Under the pieces are notes generated by a model. It saw only the letters and a list, made by a program, of their open reading frames with translations. It made no database searches and was not told the origin of the DNA. A program made the position numbers and the translations under genes. From NCBI GenBank assembly GCA_029851415.1, contig CM056743.1, forward strand, positions 78,572,186 to 78,636,185: DNA of 64,000 bases. Reading direction: 5' to 3'. This document shows positions 35,601 to 46,851 of this stretch, one piece after another. How positions within the stretch are numbered: position 1 is the first letter of the stretch; every line of letters starts with the position of its first letter. Source of the DNA: Eretmocerus hayati. Taxonomy: Eukaryota; Arthropoda; Insecta; Hymenoptera; Aphelinidae.

Positions 35601-36355
35601 CGATCAAGTGACACCGCTGGAAAGAAGGCAAAGATGAAGCCAAGAAGAGCGAAATCCGACGCCGTTCTCGTCACGGCAAACCAAGGTGGGTTAAGCTACG
35701 CAGATATGCTGCGCAAGATAAAGACGGATGACCTCAATGAAGAAGTGGGCTCTAAAGTCACGGGCATCCGCAAGACACAGGAAGGACAAATCCTCATTGA
35801 ACTGAGGAAGGGCACCGACGCTGCAGCCATCAAAACGGCTCTGACACCAGTCGTCGGGCAAGGAGGGGCCGTCCACTGCCTCGCAAATAGCATGACCCTC
35901 GAGGTTCTCGGAGTCGACTACGATGTCGACAAAAGGCCCTACCAGAAAACGAGGATGGAGTCATAATAGTCAAGAGCCTGCGAAACGGCTCCCGAGGCAC
36001 CCAAACAGCGGTTGTGTCCATCCCGGCGAGGCTCGCTCACCGCCTCCTGGACTGGAAAGAACCCAAGGTGGGATGGAGCAGAGTGAGAATCCGCGAGAAG
36101 GGAGGCATCCCACGCTGCTATAACTGCCACAAGGCCTCAGGCTGCAAAAAAGAGAAGGCAGAGGAACGTCAACCGAAACTCTGCTTCCAGTGCGGTGAAC
36201 CAGGACAGCTCGCCGCTACCTGTAAAGAGAAACCAAAATGCCTCAGCTGCGTGGCTATCGGAACCAGATCTGACCACAGGTCGGGCTCCAGCAACTGCAC
36301 AGCCTACCAAAACGCGAGGGCGACATATAGACGCAGGGGGGGAAGAAATGGCTAA
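32606..36355 (+). pseudogene. LINE ORF1 (Gag-like) split by a 1.9-kb insertion
   Basis: ORF1 starts at ATG 32606 and is read to 32938, then resumes at 34837 or 34842 in the same frame once the insert and one CGGCG copy are ignored. The middle is charged and rich in Ser/Lys with a helical stretch (residues encoded at 35110-35360). The conserved ORF1 domain follows (LSYADMLRKIKTDDL, VTGIRKTQEGQILIELRKG; 35690-35820). A frameshift near 35940 precedes the tandem zinc knuckles at 36115-36270 (CYNCHKASGC, then CFQCGEPGQLAATC, then CLSC). ORF1 binds the element RNA in the RNP. Its stop (TAA at 36353) overlaps the ORF2 start in ATGGCTAA. Confidence 0.8.
32939..34836. mobile_element. 1,898-bp Transib-like palindrome with CGGCG target duplication
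   Basis: The element is almost wholly self-complementary, with its centre at 33887/33888 and arms of equal length. The ends read CACACTGGGAACTTATGC inward. CGGCG lies immediately outside on both sides (32934-32938 and 34837-34841), and removing the element and one copy restores the LINE ORF1 frame. Transib/RAG-type transposons have ends starting CAC in an RSS-like heptamer and make GC-rich 5-bp duplications, which this matches. There is no transposase; a 73-residue frame present once in each arm has no recognised domain. Confidence 0.75.
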
Positions 36356-37780
36356 CTTCATCCAAGCCAACCTCAGGAGTAGCGGGGACGCTTGTGACCT
36401 CCTACACACTGCCGCCAAAGGAGGGGGTATCGATGTTCTGATCATCTCCGAACCGCCTCGGAAGCGCGAACTTTCCCGTTCCACATTCGATCACTGGGGG
36501 ACCGCTGTAATCCAGATCACGAATCCCGCGATCCGCGAGACTGAACCAGCTGTTAGTGACCGCGGTTATGCTCGGAAGACCATAGGGGGCACAGCTGTAT
36601 ACAGCTGCTACTACTCGCCGTCGCTCAAGACGCACGAATTTGAAGACGAGCTCCACGACCTAGAAGAGGATGTGAGGCAATGGGGGGGGGGGGGCCAGTT
36701 ATAATCGCGGGAGATTTCAACTCCAAGGAATCGACTTGGAGCGGGGGGCCGCGCGATAGACGGGGGGTAATACTCGCTGATGCCATGGAGGCATTGGGAT
36801 TAGTGCTCGCGAACGAGACGGGGGTTATCACCTATTACCGGCACGACACTCGGTCCCGGGAGGGAGGTTCATCATCGGTCCTCGACCTGACGTTCATGAG
36901 CCCGTCGCTCATGGGACGTATGACATCGTGGGAAGTTCTGGACACGGAAACACTGAGTGACCATCGACATATTCGGTTTCGACTTAGGACTGACGGACAG
37001 AGACAGACGACACGCAGACCGCGACCAACGGGGTGGCAGGTACGGAAGCTGGACGAGGGAAAATTCCGGGAATCGATAGAAACAGTCGGAGATCTCCCGA
37101 TGAACTCCGCCTCGGACGAGGCTGTGGCGATGGTAACATCCGCCATCACGAGAGCTTGCAACGCGTCGATGCCTTGCAGGACAACACCATGTTTCTGGAG
37201 GAAACCAGAGTACTGGATCATCGATGAGATCAAGGCTCTACGAAGAACGAGCAACAAGAAAAGGAGGACCGCATGGCGATCAAGGAAGCTGCAATGACCG
37301 TCGCTGGCGGGAGATGACAGAGCGTACAGAGAAGCAAAGAAGGCTCTCGTTCTAGCCATCCGGAGGAGCAAAGAGAAGTGCTGGGGTGAACTGTGCGACA
37401 TGGTTAACGAAGACCCCTGGGGCACGCCATATCGCGTGGTCATGTCAAAGGTCCGACCCCGGAGGGGCAACCCAGCACCGACCGATGCAGCAACATTGCG
37501 CACCATCGTGGAAGACCTCTTCCCAGCAGGAGAACCCAGGGTTACATTCCCTACGGAGAGCGAAGACCCCATCCCGCTCTTCACTATGCAAGAGCTACTC
37601 ATAGCGGCGAAGAGAATGCCGAACGGCAAGGCCCCTGGCCTGGATGGCATCCTAAACGAGGCTCTGAAACTGGTCTTCAAATACAAGCCAGATCTACTCC
37701 TCGACCTCTTCAACATCTGTCTGAGCGCGGGAACTTTCCCGGACAAGTGGAAACGACAGAAGCTGGTCCTAGAAGAAGAA
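36348..37780 (+). pseudogene. LINE ORF2: APE-type endonuclease plus truncated RT
   Basis: ATG at 36348 starts FIQANLRSSGDACDLL, the apurinic-type endonuclease N-terminus, with the LIISEPPR (E) block following. A run of about 13 G at 36682-36694 carries a frameshift, after which GDFNSKESTWSG and the SDHRHIRFRL box complete the endonuclease. TGA at 37296 and another shift follow. The RT begins at about 37400 (DPWGTPYRVVMSK, MPNGKAPGLDGI) and stops at FPDKWKRQKLVL, where sequence jumps into the 3' UTR at about 37775. All catalytic RT motifs beyond motif 1 are absent, so the element could not have moved by itself in this form. Confidence 0.8.
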
Positions 37781-38173
37781 AGAAGAGAGAGGTAAGAAGA
37801 AAGAGAGGGAACAATGAAGAATGAAGATAGAAGATGCCGACAAGTGGCCGAAGAGAGGAGATAGAGAAGAGGAACGCTCGCAATCGAGCGCGAGACATGC
37901 CGCTCATCCTGAAGTAATGCTCACGCGGTTCCGGGATGAGATGGTAGATGCAGGTGGATCTCCTTCTTGATTGCCCGATTCCTTTAGGTATCGGACATCG
38001 AGGGGAGAGGGATATTACACGGCCGGGCCCACCTCTCGGTGGGCCCCACCCGAACCCGTGTCCCGCCTGGTATAGCCTGCGTGGGCTATGCGTAGTCCGC
38101 GTAAGCTGAACCAGTCCGGTGTATGGGGACGGATCCGAGGGATCCTGAGGCAGATTTTGCCCTCTAACCACCT

Positions 38174-38216
38174 TAAAAAAAAAAAAAAAAAAAAAAAGAG
38201 AGAGAGGGAGAGAGAG
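38174..38216 (+). other. LINE poly(A) tail and GA tract
   Basis: A run of about 25 A is followed by GAGAGAGAGGGAGAGAGAG. This marks the 3' end of the LINE and its target. Confidence 0.85.
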
Positions 38217-38226
38217 ATATATATAC

Positions 38227-39443
38227 ATCATGTATAAGTATCAATATCATGTTGTTTGTAGTGAGGAATTTTATTTTCTGTGATTATTTCTAGTCTAATC
38301 TTTGATGGTAAAATATGAATCTCTGACGAAGTTTATTCTGATGAAAACTTGTGAATGTCGTGACACATATCCTCTCCGTGAGCTTCCAGCTGCGCGCAAA
38401 TTCGGGGAGTAGAGTATTTTCTCTCTTCCACGGGTGATTGCATCTCCAGTAACGAGAAGTTCCTACTGTACAGGTGAACTTTGACGAATATGATTGCGAT
38501 CTGGGATGTTGTGGGACTCTGGACCGAAATCGGACATGAGCCTTGGTGAGTTTTTTCATACTGTGGTATGATCTATTGACGTAAATTCACCTAAAGCATC
38601 TCAGAACCATTGATTGATCCACCTCAACGAGCGATTCGGCATAAAAATGCATATTCCTCGAAGCCAAGACATCGGAATGCTATGAATTTTTTTTCATTTT
38701 GAAGTTCATGAAAAAATACAACTTTTCACGCGATTATTATATAGGGTTTCCATTTGATTTTTTCGAGTATTTTATGTTTGAAAGTTGGAAAGTGCCACTT
38801 TTGGACTTTGTTTTGTTAATAGCTCAAGTCTGGTGCATCTTATTGAAAAAATGATGAGAACCAAAAATGTGTATTTTCATGAAACCTATAAAATGTATTT
38901 CTTGTTTCATCCATTTTGACCTCGAGGTCGTCAAAAAGTTCGATAGATATGGTTTTTCATGAGTTCTGGACGTTTTTTAGGAGTTTTCAATTAATATATG
39001 TATCAAATACCAATGCCAAATGAAAGTTTAGGACAAAATCTACATTTTTAGTCCTTTGCAACTTTTCGATTCACCCAACTCCTTTCGAGAATTCCCCGGT
39101 TTTAGCGCGAGAAATCCGCATTCTCCATCTTCTGAGTGATTTTTAGGTATCAGCGCAGCATTTCCCGTCCTCAAAAATACCCCTGAAAGTTGTATTTTTT
39201 GTTCAAGAACAAATTCTCGTTGGTCCCGTAGCGGTTCCTGTGGCCAATTTTGAGAGGGACGCAAAGAATGACGTTTCACGTGTATTTTAAATGGGGGCGA
39301 CTCTTGCTCGGCAAATCGCTGCAAGTTGATTTCATGCGGAAAAAATTCACATGCATACTCTGACACCCAAAACGAGTATCTGACGTGATTTACAGCCAAA
39401 TCCGTTTGGGCTAGATTTCGCCTTATTTGCAACAGCTCCTTTG
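38227..39443. repeat. Right TIR of the 13.4-kb element
   Basis: Inverted partner of 26010-27216. Differences are scattered single-base changes and short indels. Confidence 0.85.
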
Positions 39444-39982
39444 GTTCCAGTACAACTCCAGATTGAGTAAACGAGGAATGGTTACCTGATCACATAGAAA
39501 AAAACGGACTGAAATGAATATGAAGGGCTACATTTCAGTGAATCAACTCGAGTGAGTCAATCACTCCTCATTGATTCGGTACTCACTAAAATTCCGAGTC
39601 AACCAGGACCGTTTGCTAGGAACTCCGAATGTTGCAGGTTGCATGGAAGATCAATCCAACGACAGGAATGGAAATGAAGAATTCTCATCCATTACTGAGG
39701 TAGAAAAAAATGTCAAGAAATAGACCAGCAGAATGTATGAACTGAGCATGTCTCAACCATTTTGAAGATATGTTTGATAGGAATCAACTATGGCGAACTC
39801 ATCAGTTTCGAGTCGTTAAGCTTGTATAGAGTATAGGAAGGAGGAACACTGGGTGTACCCAGCCACGAGGTAGTTGCATTCTCGAGTTTAGAGAAAACAA
39901 CTATATAACATCAGGAACAAGATGGAGGAAACCGTTCTCAATACCAGTCCATCAGAACCGGGCATTCAACATTGTTCATATT
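39444..39982. other. Flank between two elements, nothing recognised
   Basis: About 540 bp of AT-rich sequence with no repeat partner or coding signal recognised. Confidence 0.5.
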
Positions 39983-40248
39983 TGTTCGAGATTGTAAGTA
40001 GTAATGTCGCAATTTTAAATTCGCGCGCGCTCGCGTCATCTCGCGTTCAAGATATTCCGTTTCGCGCTCAAGATGTTCCGTTCCGCGCCGTCGCACTTGT
40101 CGCCTTCCGTGGCTCGCAACAGTTTCCGTCGGCCGCTCGTGCGCACCACCTCGCTTCTGTCATGAGCGAGAATGAAACTCAAGTTATTTTGCACTGAAAA
40201 GTGTGTAGTTTTCCAAAATAAACCTACCCTGCCATGTATACTTAAACA
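39983..40248 (+). repeat. 5' LTR
   Basis: Starts TGTTCGAGATTG and ends CTTAAACA. GC-rich middle (CGCGCGCGCTCGCGTC, TTCCGTTTCGCGCTC) and a CAAAATAAAC polyadenylation-like region near the end. No obvious tRNA primer site follows it. Confidence 0.9.
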
Positions 40249-41513
40249 TTCGCCCCTTCGAAGTTCGGATCGGTGTCAGTGGTGATGTGAATCAGTGGAT
40301 GCGGATGGATTTCTGCAATCCGAGTGGGTGCGGGTCGTCCGCGTGGCAAAATGGCCGCGTGAGCAAGACGAGCGGCAACTCTCTCTCGAGGACCTGCGGC
40401 TCTAGCGAGACCTTCGGTGACACTTGGAGGAGCGGATGCAGGTGTTGATTTTCCGATGTCTTTGGGAGTGACCAGAGCGCAACCTGCGAAATTGGAGTTG
40501 AGCTCGCAGAAACATCGAGCGCGTGACATGCAGCCAAGTGTCTGAGTCGGAGCAACGGGATCTCGGCTAACTGCACCTCAAGGCGAGGGAACGGAGACGA
40601 CCTAGGAGCTGGGTGGCTCTTGGGCAACGGGGGACGCTCCAGGATAAGCTGTTCATTTCTTTTTGCTCTTTTTAATTTAAATCGCTTGGTCAGCATGTCT
40701 GTCGAACATTCAGTCCTGAAAATTCATAATTTGTTGTAAATTCAGTTGTGCAATTTTGAGCACATTTTGCTCGATTGGACAGTGTACACATCGAGCTCTG
40801 TACAAGTTTTGGACCTTCTCTGAAATTATCGGAATTTTCAAGGTTACCACCATGTGTGACGGCCGTCAGTGTGCGTGCTGCTTGGCGCAAGCGTGCGCTC
40901 GACCACTAGCAATGTCTGGCCGGTGTCATCCGCAGCTACATCAGCTGCGTGCAGCGGAGCAACGCTATTCAGCCCGGCAAAAGAATCTCGTCGCCGTGAC
41001 TGCGTCGCATCATCGCACACTCGCCAGTTCGACGGAGCAGCCTACATCGCCGCATCTCAGCGCACTACGTCTCTGTCATCGGCGTGGCGTCAGCTCATGC
41101 TTCAACTGTATGAGTGAGTTATAGGTTAAGAATACGAGATTATTCGATATGCATTTGAATTCAACTTCAGCTTATTACGAGGTTACCTCTACCCGAGATC
41201 TTTGGTTTTTGAATACTTTGACCTTGGGATGATCGAGTCAGCAGCTCGAAAATCAAGTTGTAGTCTGAGTGAAATGGGGTTTTGTAAATATTGTGTATAA
41301 GCTAACGGAGTTTTGGGAATCAGTTCTCCCATCAAATCACTCAATTTGATTTGAAGAATTCCTGTTCTGGTTCGGTTTTGCCTTATTCTGTCCGGAATTT
41401 GGCTCCGTTCCTCATATTTTCTGCTATTTTTGAGTAGATTTCTGGGAATCAAGGTTTCGGATTCGGTTTAGGTTTGGTTATTTGAACGGTCGGTTTTCAA
41501 AAACTGAATAATC
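40249..41513. other. BEL 5' leader, long and partly GC-rich
   Basis: 1.26 kb between the LTR and the gag start, long for a BEL leader. It has overlapping minus-strand open frames at 40242-40529 and 40292-40696 and plus frames at 40756-41124, none with a recognised domain. It may include an old insertion or a captured segment. Confidence 0.4.
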
Positions 41514-42840
41514 ATGGGGGTGGTTTACGAGCAGCAGCTGGATTTGCAAACAAAGATTGCAAATTCTTTTCATAATTATAAAGCTCAGGCTCCAGTTAGA
41601 AGGACGAAAGCTAGTGCTTTAACTAGATTTGATATGATTTGGATGCTAATTACCAGAGTTTTTGTCAGAATCATGACAAGATTCTTGCGAGTAAAAGTAA
41701 ACTACTTGATCATGACTATTCAAAGGTTAAGTTGTCGAAACTAGTTGAAGAGTCGTACCCAGCCAATAAATCGGATTCCAAGAAGTCTTGAACCAATTTG
41801 CTGAATTAGAGAGATTGGAGAGAGAAGCCAATGCTACGGCCGCGCCAGTGGTTCAGGATATAACTATATTCTGAACTAACTAGTTCGGTAAACTCTTATT
41901 CTATGGCGAAAATTGATATTCCTGTTTTTTCCGGAAAGTATCATGAGTGGGCCAATTTTTGAGACCTCTTCAAATCGCTAGTTCATCGTAGGGGAATGGA
42001 ACCAGTGCTCAAATTCTATCAATTGAGTACCAAACTTTCTGGTGAGGCCTTAGATCAAATGAAAGGTATAGAAATGATCGGTGATAATTATAATACGGCT
42101 TGGACGGAGTTATGCGGTTACTACGAGAATAAGCGAAGGCTCGTGAATTTATCTTTGGGATCTCTCTCCTCGGTAAAACCTACGAAGAATGAATCTCATG
42201 CTGAAATGAAAAAGCTCTACTCCAGTTCCTTTGATGCTGCGAATTCCTGACAAAGTCTCGAGCTCCCTATTGAGAAGAGTGGCGAAGCTTTGTCTGTATT
42301 TTATACGGTCTCTAAATTCGATGCTACGACCATGAAGGAATAGGAGAAGCATTCAGGGAAAACAAACGTACCCAATTCAGTAGAGAAATCGTGGGATTTC
42401 TTTAAGGATCATCTAGCCACATTAGAGTCCATTGAAACTAGTCAGAAGCCTCAAACTAGTAGCCAGCAAGCCAAGGTTCCAGACTCTGGTAAAACGCACG
42501 CGATGGCTATGGAAACGGATTCCGAACCTTCCAAAAGAGTCTGTCCCGATTGCTCGAAGGGACATCACCTCTCTCAGTGTAATTCCCTCAAGGCTGAAAG
42601 AATAGCCAATCGGAAGGCTTCTGTGACTAAGGAAAGGTTATGTCATGTCTGCTTTGGTACACATGGGGCGAGATTTTGCCAAGCGAAGAAGGCGTGTCGG
42701 AAATGTCCGGGAAAGCATCACACTTTTCTCTATGTGGATTATCCGAAATCAAACGTATCCTCGGATGGTAGCGAGTCGGAAAATGTTATGCCTCCTCTGG
42801 GGGAAAATTCTAGTTCGGCTCGGAACTCACCCACTGCACC
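41514..42840 (+). pseudogene. BEL gag (DUF1759 and zinc knuckles), broken
   Basis: The N-terminal QQLDLQTKIANSFHNYK block starts at ATG 41514. After a frameshift come the DUF1759 core (IDIPVFSGKYHEW near 41915, then LVHRRGMEPVLKFYQL and NTAWTELCGYYENKRRLV) and the CCHC-like cluster CPDCSKGHHLSQC ... CHVCFGTHGARFC ... CRKCPGKHHTFLY (42540-42735). There are stops at about 41790, 41870, 41962, 42250 and 42343. Gag would form the particle and bind genomic RNA. Confidence 0.85.
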
Positions 42841-42879
42841 TTGTACGCATCTAACGCAGACAGTTTGTCAAAATTCGGT

Positions 42880-43210
42880 GACGGATTCTGATTTCATTCT
42901 TTTGCCGACAGCGGTTGTCAAAGTGATCTCGGCGGCCGGATTCGAGTATTATTTCACGGCGTTAGTGGATCATTGCTCTCAGTCGTCGTTTGTGATGGAA
43001 AATGCTTGCCAAAAATTGGGCATCAGTAGGTCTCGGGCAGAAATGCAGGTTAAAGGAGTTGCCGGAATCAACTCCTTCAACGCGAGAGGTATGACTAGTT
43101 TCGTGATCAAGCTTCGATTTTCTTCCAATTTTAGTTGTGACGTACAAGCTCTGATCGTTCCAAAAGTATCGGGTTATAGAGCATCGGTCTCTGCTAGCAC
43201 GGATAATTAA
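42880..43210 (+). pseudogene. BEL aspartic protease domain
   Basis: In frame with the gag knuckles: LLPTAVVKVISAAGF, then the active-site region ALVDHCSQSSFVMENA (about 42960) where most retroviral-type proteases have D-S/T-G, and an IVPKVSGYR block. It ends at TAA 43208. The D-x-C variant also occurs (DPCS) in the other BEL copies here and may be a lineage feature. The stop separates it from RT. Confidence 0.75.
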
Positions 43211-43273
43211 AGGCATATTCAAGGATTACAACTGGCTGATCCAAACTTCCTGGAAACACGATCTATTGATATT

Positions 43274-45243
43274 TTGCTAGATGCAAAAATTCATGTTCAA
43301 ATAATGCTTGATGGCGTCAAGAAGGCAAACTCCCGGGGCTCAGAGCAGCCGATAGCTACAAATACGGAACTCGGTTGGGTAACATCCTCGAGTGTAGGTA
43401 ACGGATCAGGATCATCTTCCTCGTATTTCCACTTGGTAGAAGATTCGATATCAAACTCACTGATTGAGAGATTTTGGAAGGAAGAAGAATTGCCTAGGAA
43501 CAAATTTGTCTCCAAAGATGATCGTAGGTGCCAGGAACATTTTGTAAGGATGCATTTCGAAGATACTCGGGGGAGATATGTGGTTCGATTGCCTGTCAAA
43601 GAGAACGTGCTGGAAAGTCTGACTTTTGATTTCGGAGATTCGTATCATTCGGCCTTGAGGATGCTCTCTTCAATGGAGGAAAAGTTCAAGAAAGACCCTG
43701 TCTTCGCGGATAAGTATCGATCTCCCATTCGTGAATATGGAGAGCTCGGGCACATGCCGTTGAGCGCTACTTTGTCGGTCGAGGGAAGGAAAAGTTGCTA
43801 TTTTATCCCTCATCACGGTATAATCCAAGGCTCGAAAAAACTACGTGCGGTTTTCAACGCCTCACAGAAAGTACACGGTTTGTCCCTCAACGAATGCCTC
43901 TATACCGGAGAGAATTTGCTCCCTGAACTGTTCGACCTCATTTTGAGATGGGGTAGGTATGCCTTCGTTTTTGTCGCGGATATAGAGAAGATATACAGGC
44001 AAATCCTGGTAGATCCGAGAGATCAGCATTTACAAATGATAGTGTGGAGAGTCAACTCGCACTCACAAGTTTTTTCGTATTTACTCAGTACAATTACATA
44101 TGGTATGAACTGTTCTCCGTACCTGGCAATTCAGGTCTTGAGACAGCTAGCAGCTGACTATGGCCATTCGTTCACCTTGGCTATTCAAATCATCGAAGAC
44201 GAGTCTTACATGGATGATTTAATGTCGAGGGGGAGGGGGGAGGGAGGACGGTGAAGGGATCGCGTGAGAAGCAGATTCATTTGGCAGAACTCCTCAAGGT
44301 GGGCGGTTTTGAATTGCAAGAATGGGCTGCTAATGATGCAGAACTGCTTGACTGGGTTCCACCCGCACACAGGATGAGCGGCTCAGCTACTTCTGAAACG
44401 GAAGATCGTGCTTCGATTTTAGGCATCTCTTGGTCTCCGAAGGAGGATTTCTTCTATTTTCGCAAAAAGTCCCAGGATTTTGGCTCGCTCTCGTTGACGA
44501 AAAGAACTGTTCTCTCATTGACAGCCAAGATCTTCGATCCCCTTGGATGGTTAGCCCCTGTAGTTATATGGGCAAACATTTTCATGCAATCCTTGAGGCT
44601 CTTGAAATGTAATTGGAATGACGTTCTCCCTACTGATTACTTAGAGCAATGGAGAAATTGGTACAACAAACTGTCTAGTTTAGAGTCGATTGAAATTCCT
44701 CGGTGGATAGGTTATTCTCCTGATGGAATTGAGGTTATTAGGCTTCATGCTCTCTCTGACGCTTCGTCAAAGGCCAATGGAGCCGTGATTCATCTGAGAA
44801 TTATTAGGAATGATGAAGTGGTTATGACGCCACAGTGAGCAAAGTCAAAAGTCGCACCGCTTAAAACTCTCAGTATTCTTCGGTTAGAGCTCTGCGCTGC
44901 ACATCTTCTAGCTAAACTCACGGAGCATTTTGTCGTCACGATGCCAATCGACATTGCCTCGTTACATCTGTGGTCGGATTCGCGCGATGTGCTGTACTGG
45001 ATAAGTGCTTCACCTAGTCGATGTCAAACTTTCGTAGCCAATCGTTGTTCGCAGATTCAAACATTGGTGCCACGTGCTCACTGGCATCACGTGAAGTCTA
45101 AGGAGAATCCAGCGGATGTGATTCCTAGAAGTCTAGAGCCTGATCTTATGCATACCTTCAAATTATGGTGGGACCTCCCTTTCTATCGCAGTCTAAGCAG
45201 CCTTGGGATACTGCGGCAGAGAACATCGAAGTTCAGGCCTTAG
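43274..45243 (+). pseudogene. BEL reverse transcriptase and RNase H, broken
   Basis: The frame 43274-44254 (326 residues) includes TELGWVTSSS, the FWKEEELPRNK block, EYGELGHMPLS, YFIPHHGII, KLRAVFNAS, and the catalytic YMDDL at about 44208-44222. A frameshift next to a G-rich AGGGGGAGGGGGG tract at about 44230 moves into 44251-44838 (LTAKIFDPLGWLAPV, LHALSDASSKANGAV of RNase H). TGA at 44836 and another shift precede the RNase H end (LHLWSDSRDVLYWI, NPADVIPRSL; 44941-45243). Confidence 0.88.
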
Positions 45244-45249
45244 AAGAAA

Positions 45250-46851
45250 GAGTTTCCTCACATAATGCCGCTACCCAAGCCTCGGACGAATTTCTCGACA
45301 ATGAGATATTGAATAAATATTCGTCGGCTACGAATTTGTTTCCGACTACTGTCTTGTGTCTTCGATTTTTCACGAAGCTTAGTCTTCGACTACCTGAGGT
45401 AAAAAGAAGAAAACATTGGGTTGTCGAGGTTGGAATTCATGGATTTTAGTGTAATTTTGGATGAATTGATTGACCCTGGACAACTTCTCAATGCTAAACT
45501 GTTATGGATCTATCTGTTGCAGGATCACGAGTTCAAGGACGTGATCAAAAGTCTCGGGGCTCAGAAATATGTCAAGGATGATAGGTTGTTGGAACTGAAT
45601 CCATTTCTAGGCAAGGGACTGCTTCGCGTGGGGGGTAGACTATGACACTCCGATCTCGACTACGCTGAGACGCACCCGCTGATCCTGCCAAGAAAAGGGC
45701 ATCTGACGACGTTGCTGATCAGGCGAGCTAATTCGCTAACGCAACATGGCGGCACTCAGATGACATTGAATGAACTTCGCTCTCAATGCTGGGTACTTCA
45801 AGGACGACAAGCGGTGAAAATGTCATTGGTGAATGTGTGGTATGTCTCATATATTCTGCTAAAGCCTCTACGCAATTAATGGGAGACCTTACTCGGATTC
45901 GAACCACACCAGCTTACTCTTTCGAGCACTCAGGTGTAGACTTTGTGGGTCTATACGAAATTCGTCTGGCTAAATTTAGGGGCAAGGAAACTATGAAGGC
46001 TTATATTGCTGTTTTTGTATGTCTCAGTACCAAGGCGGTGCATCTAGATAAGTGGAAGACTACACGGCCGAAGCCTTCATTGCTGCCTCCAAACAGTTCA
46101 CCAGTAGGAGGGGCATTTTTCGCGCTTGCTGAGCGACCGAGGTCTCAATTTCGTCGGAGCAGACGCTGAGATGAAACGGCGGTTTAATGAGGCGTCGCAG
46201 GGGAACAAGGCGATCGCAGTGGAGCTTTCCAATCTTAGAACCGAATGGCGTTTCAACCCTCCGGCCGCTCCGCATTTTTCCGGGCTTTGCGAGGCTGCGG
46301 TGAAGTCCGCGAAGCATCATCTCAAACGGATTGTCAGTGAACACGTTCTCATTCTTGTTGAAATGTCGACCATACTTCGTCAGGTCGAAGCATGCCTCAA
46401 CGCAAGACCTTTACTGTCTATATCTGATGATCCTTCTGATCTTGTCGCGTTATCTCCCGCGCATTTTCTCATCCAAAGACCGTCATCTGTGCTTCCAGAA
46501 GCCTCAGTGCCCATAGGGGCGATACCTTCTACCAAACGCTAGAGATGGATCACTCAGCTCACGCAAGAATTCTGGCGAGCTTGGTCTGAGGAGTAAATGA
46601 GTTCTCTCCAAGAACGTCACAAATGGACCCGGCCAAAACGCTCGTTTTAACCAGGCGACGTCGTATTAATTCGCGACGAGCTTTCGTCACCTGCATTGTG
46701 GCCATTAGCCGGGATCACTGACGCTGCTCGTGGACTCAACAATCTCGTGCGAGTCGTGAGACTCCGTACGGCCAAGTCCACTTTCACTTGCCCAGCAGTG
46801 AAGCTAGTACTGCTTGTTCCCGTGAAGAAGAATGAAGACGGCAAGAAATGA
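45250..46851 (+). pseudogene. BEL integrase and DUF5641 C-terminus, broken
   Basis: The zinc-binding region (LRVGGRL then HPLILPRKGH and LTQHGGTQ) spans about 45610-45760. The catalytic core follows with GVDFVGLYEI (first Asp, about 45930), LSDRGLNFVGA (second Asp, 46130) and FSGLCEAAVKSAKHHL (Glu, about 46290). After LNARPLLSIS and ALSPAHFLIQRPSS comes a DUF5641-like domain to TGA 46851. Stops and frameshifts at 45642, about 45800, 46100 and 46540 break it. Integrase inserts the cDNA into the genome. Confidence 0.85.

Larger units (their letters stand above)
32346..38198 (+). mobile_element. R1-clade-like LINE, RT deleted, interrupted by a palindrome
   Basis: A 5' UTR from about 32346 is followed by ORF1 with CCHC knuckles, an overlapping ORF2 with an endonuclease, the start of an RT, a 3' UTR and a poly(A) run (38174-38198). 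Without the 1.9-kb insert it is about 3.95 kb, short for the clade because most of the RT is missing after the KAPGLDG block. Frameshifts are present. The ORF layout and ORF1 sequence (LSYADMLRKIK, IRKTQEGQILIELRKG) match R1/TRAS/Waldo-type elements. Confidence 0.8.
26010..39443. mobile_element. 13.4-kb DNA transposon with ~1.2-kb TIRs, DDE_Tnp_4 and SWIM genes, carrying nested elements
   Basis: CAAAGGAGCTGTTGCAAATA at 26010 is mirrored at the right end (39443). The inverted arms 26010-27216 and 38227-39443 are about 95% identical by eye. Between them lie a SWIM-finger exon and a DDE_Tnp_4 transposase (both minus), a hammerhead-bearing inverted repeat, an R1-like LINE and a Transib-like palindrome inside that LINE. 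Without the LINE and its insert the element would be about 7.5 kb. No clear target-site duplication is visible next to CAAAGG, so the exact ends may be off by a few bases. Assigning the transposase genes to these TIRs is inferred from position. Confidence 0.65.

Noticed and set aside
36835..37746. 303-residue minus-strand open frame
   Set aside because: It lies exactly opposite the LINE endonuclease and RT start, which have clear motifs on the plus strand. It is a shadow of GC-rich coding sequence.
42955..43000. DHC/DPC in place of D-S/T-G as proof of protease inactivation
   Set aside because: A D-x-C form occurs in independent BEL lineages here (DPCS and DHCS), so it may be a lineage variant. 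Other lesions already inactivate the elements.
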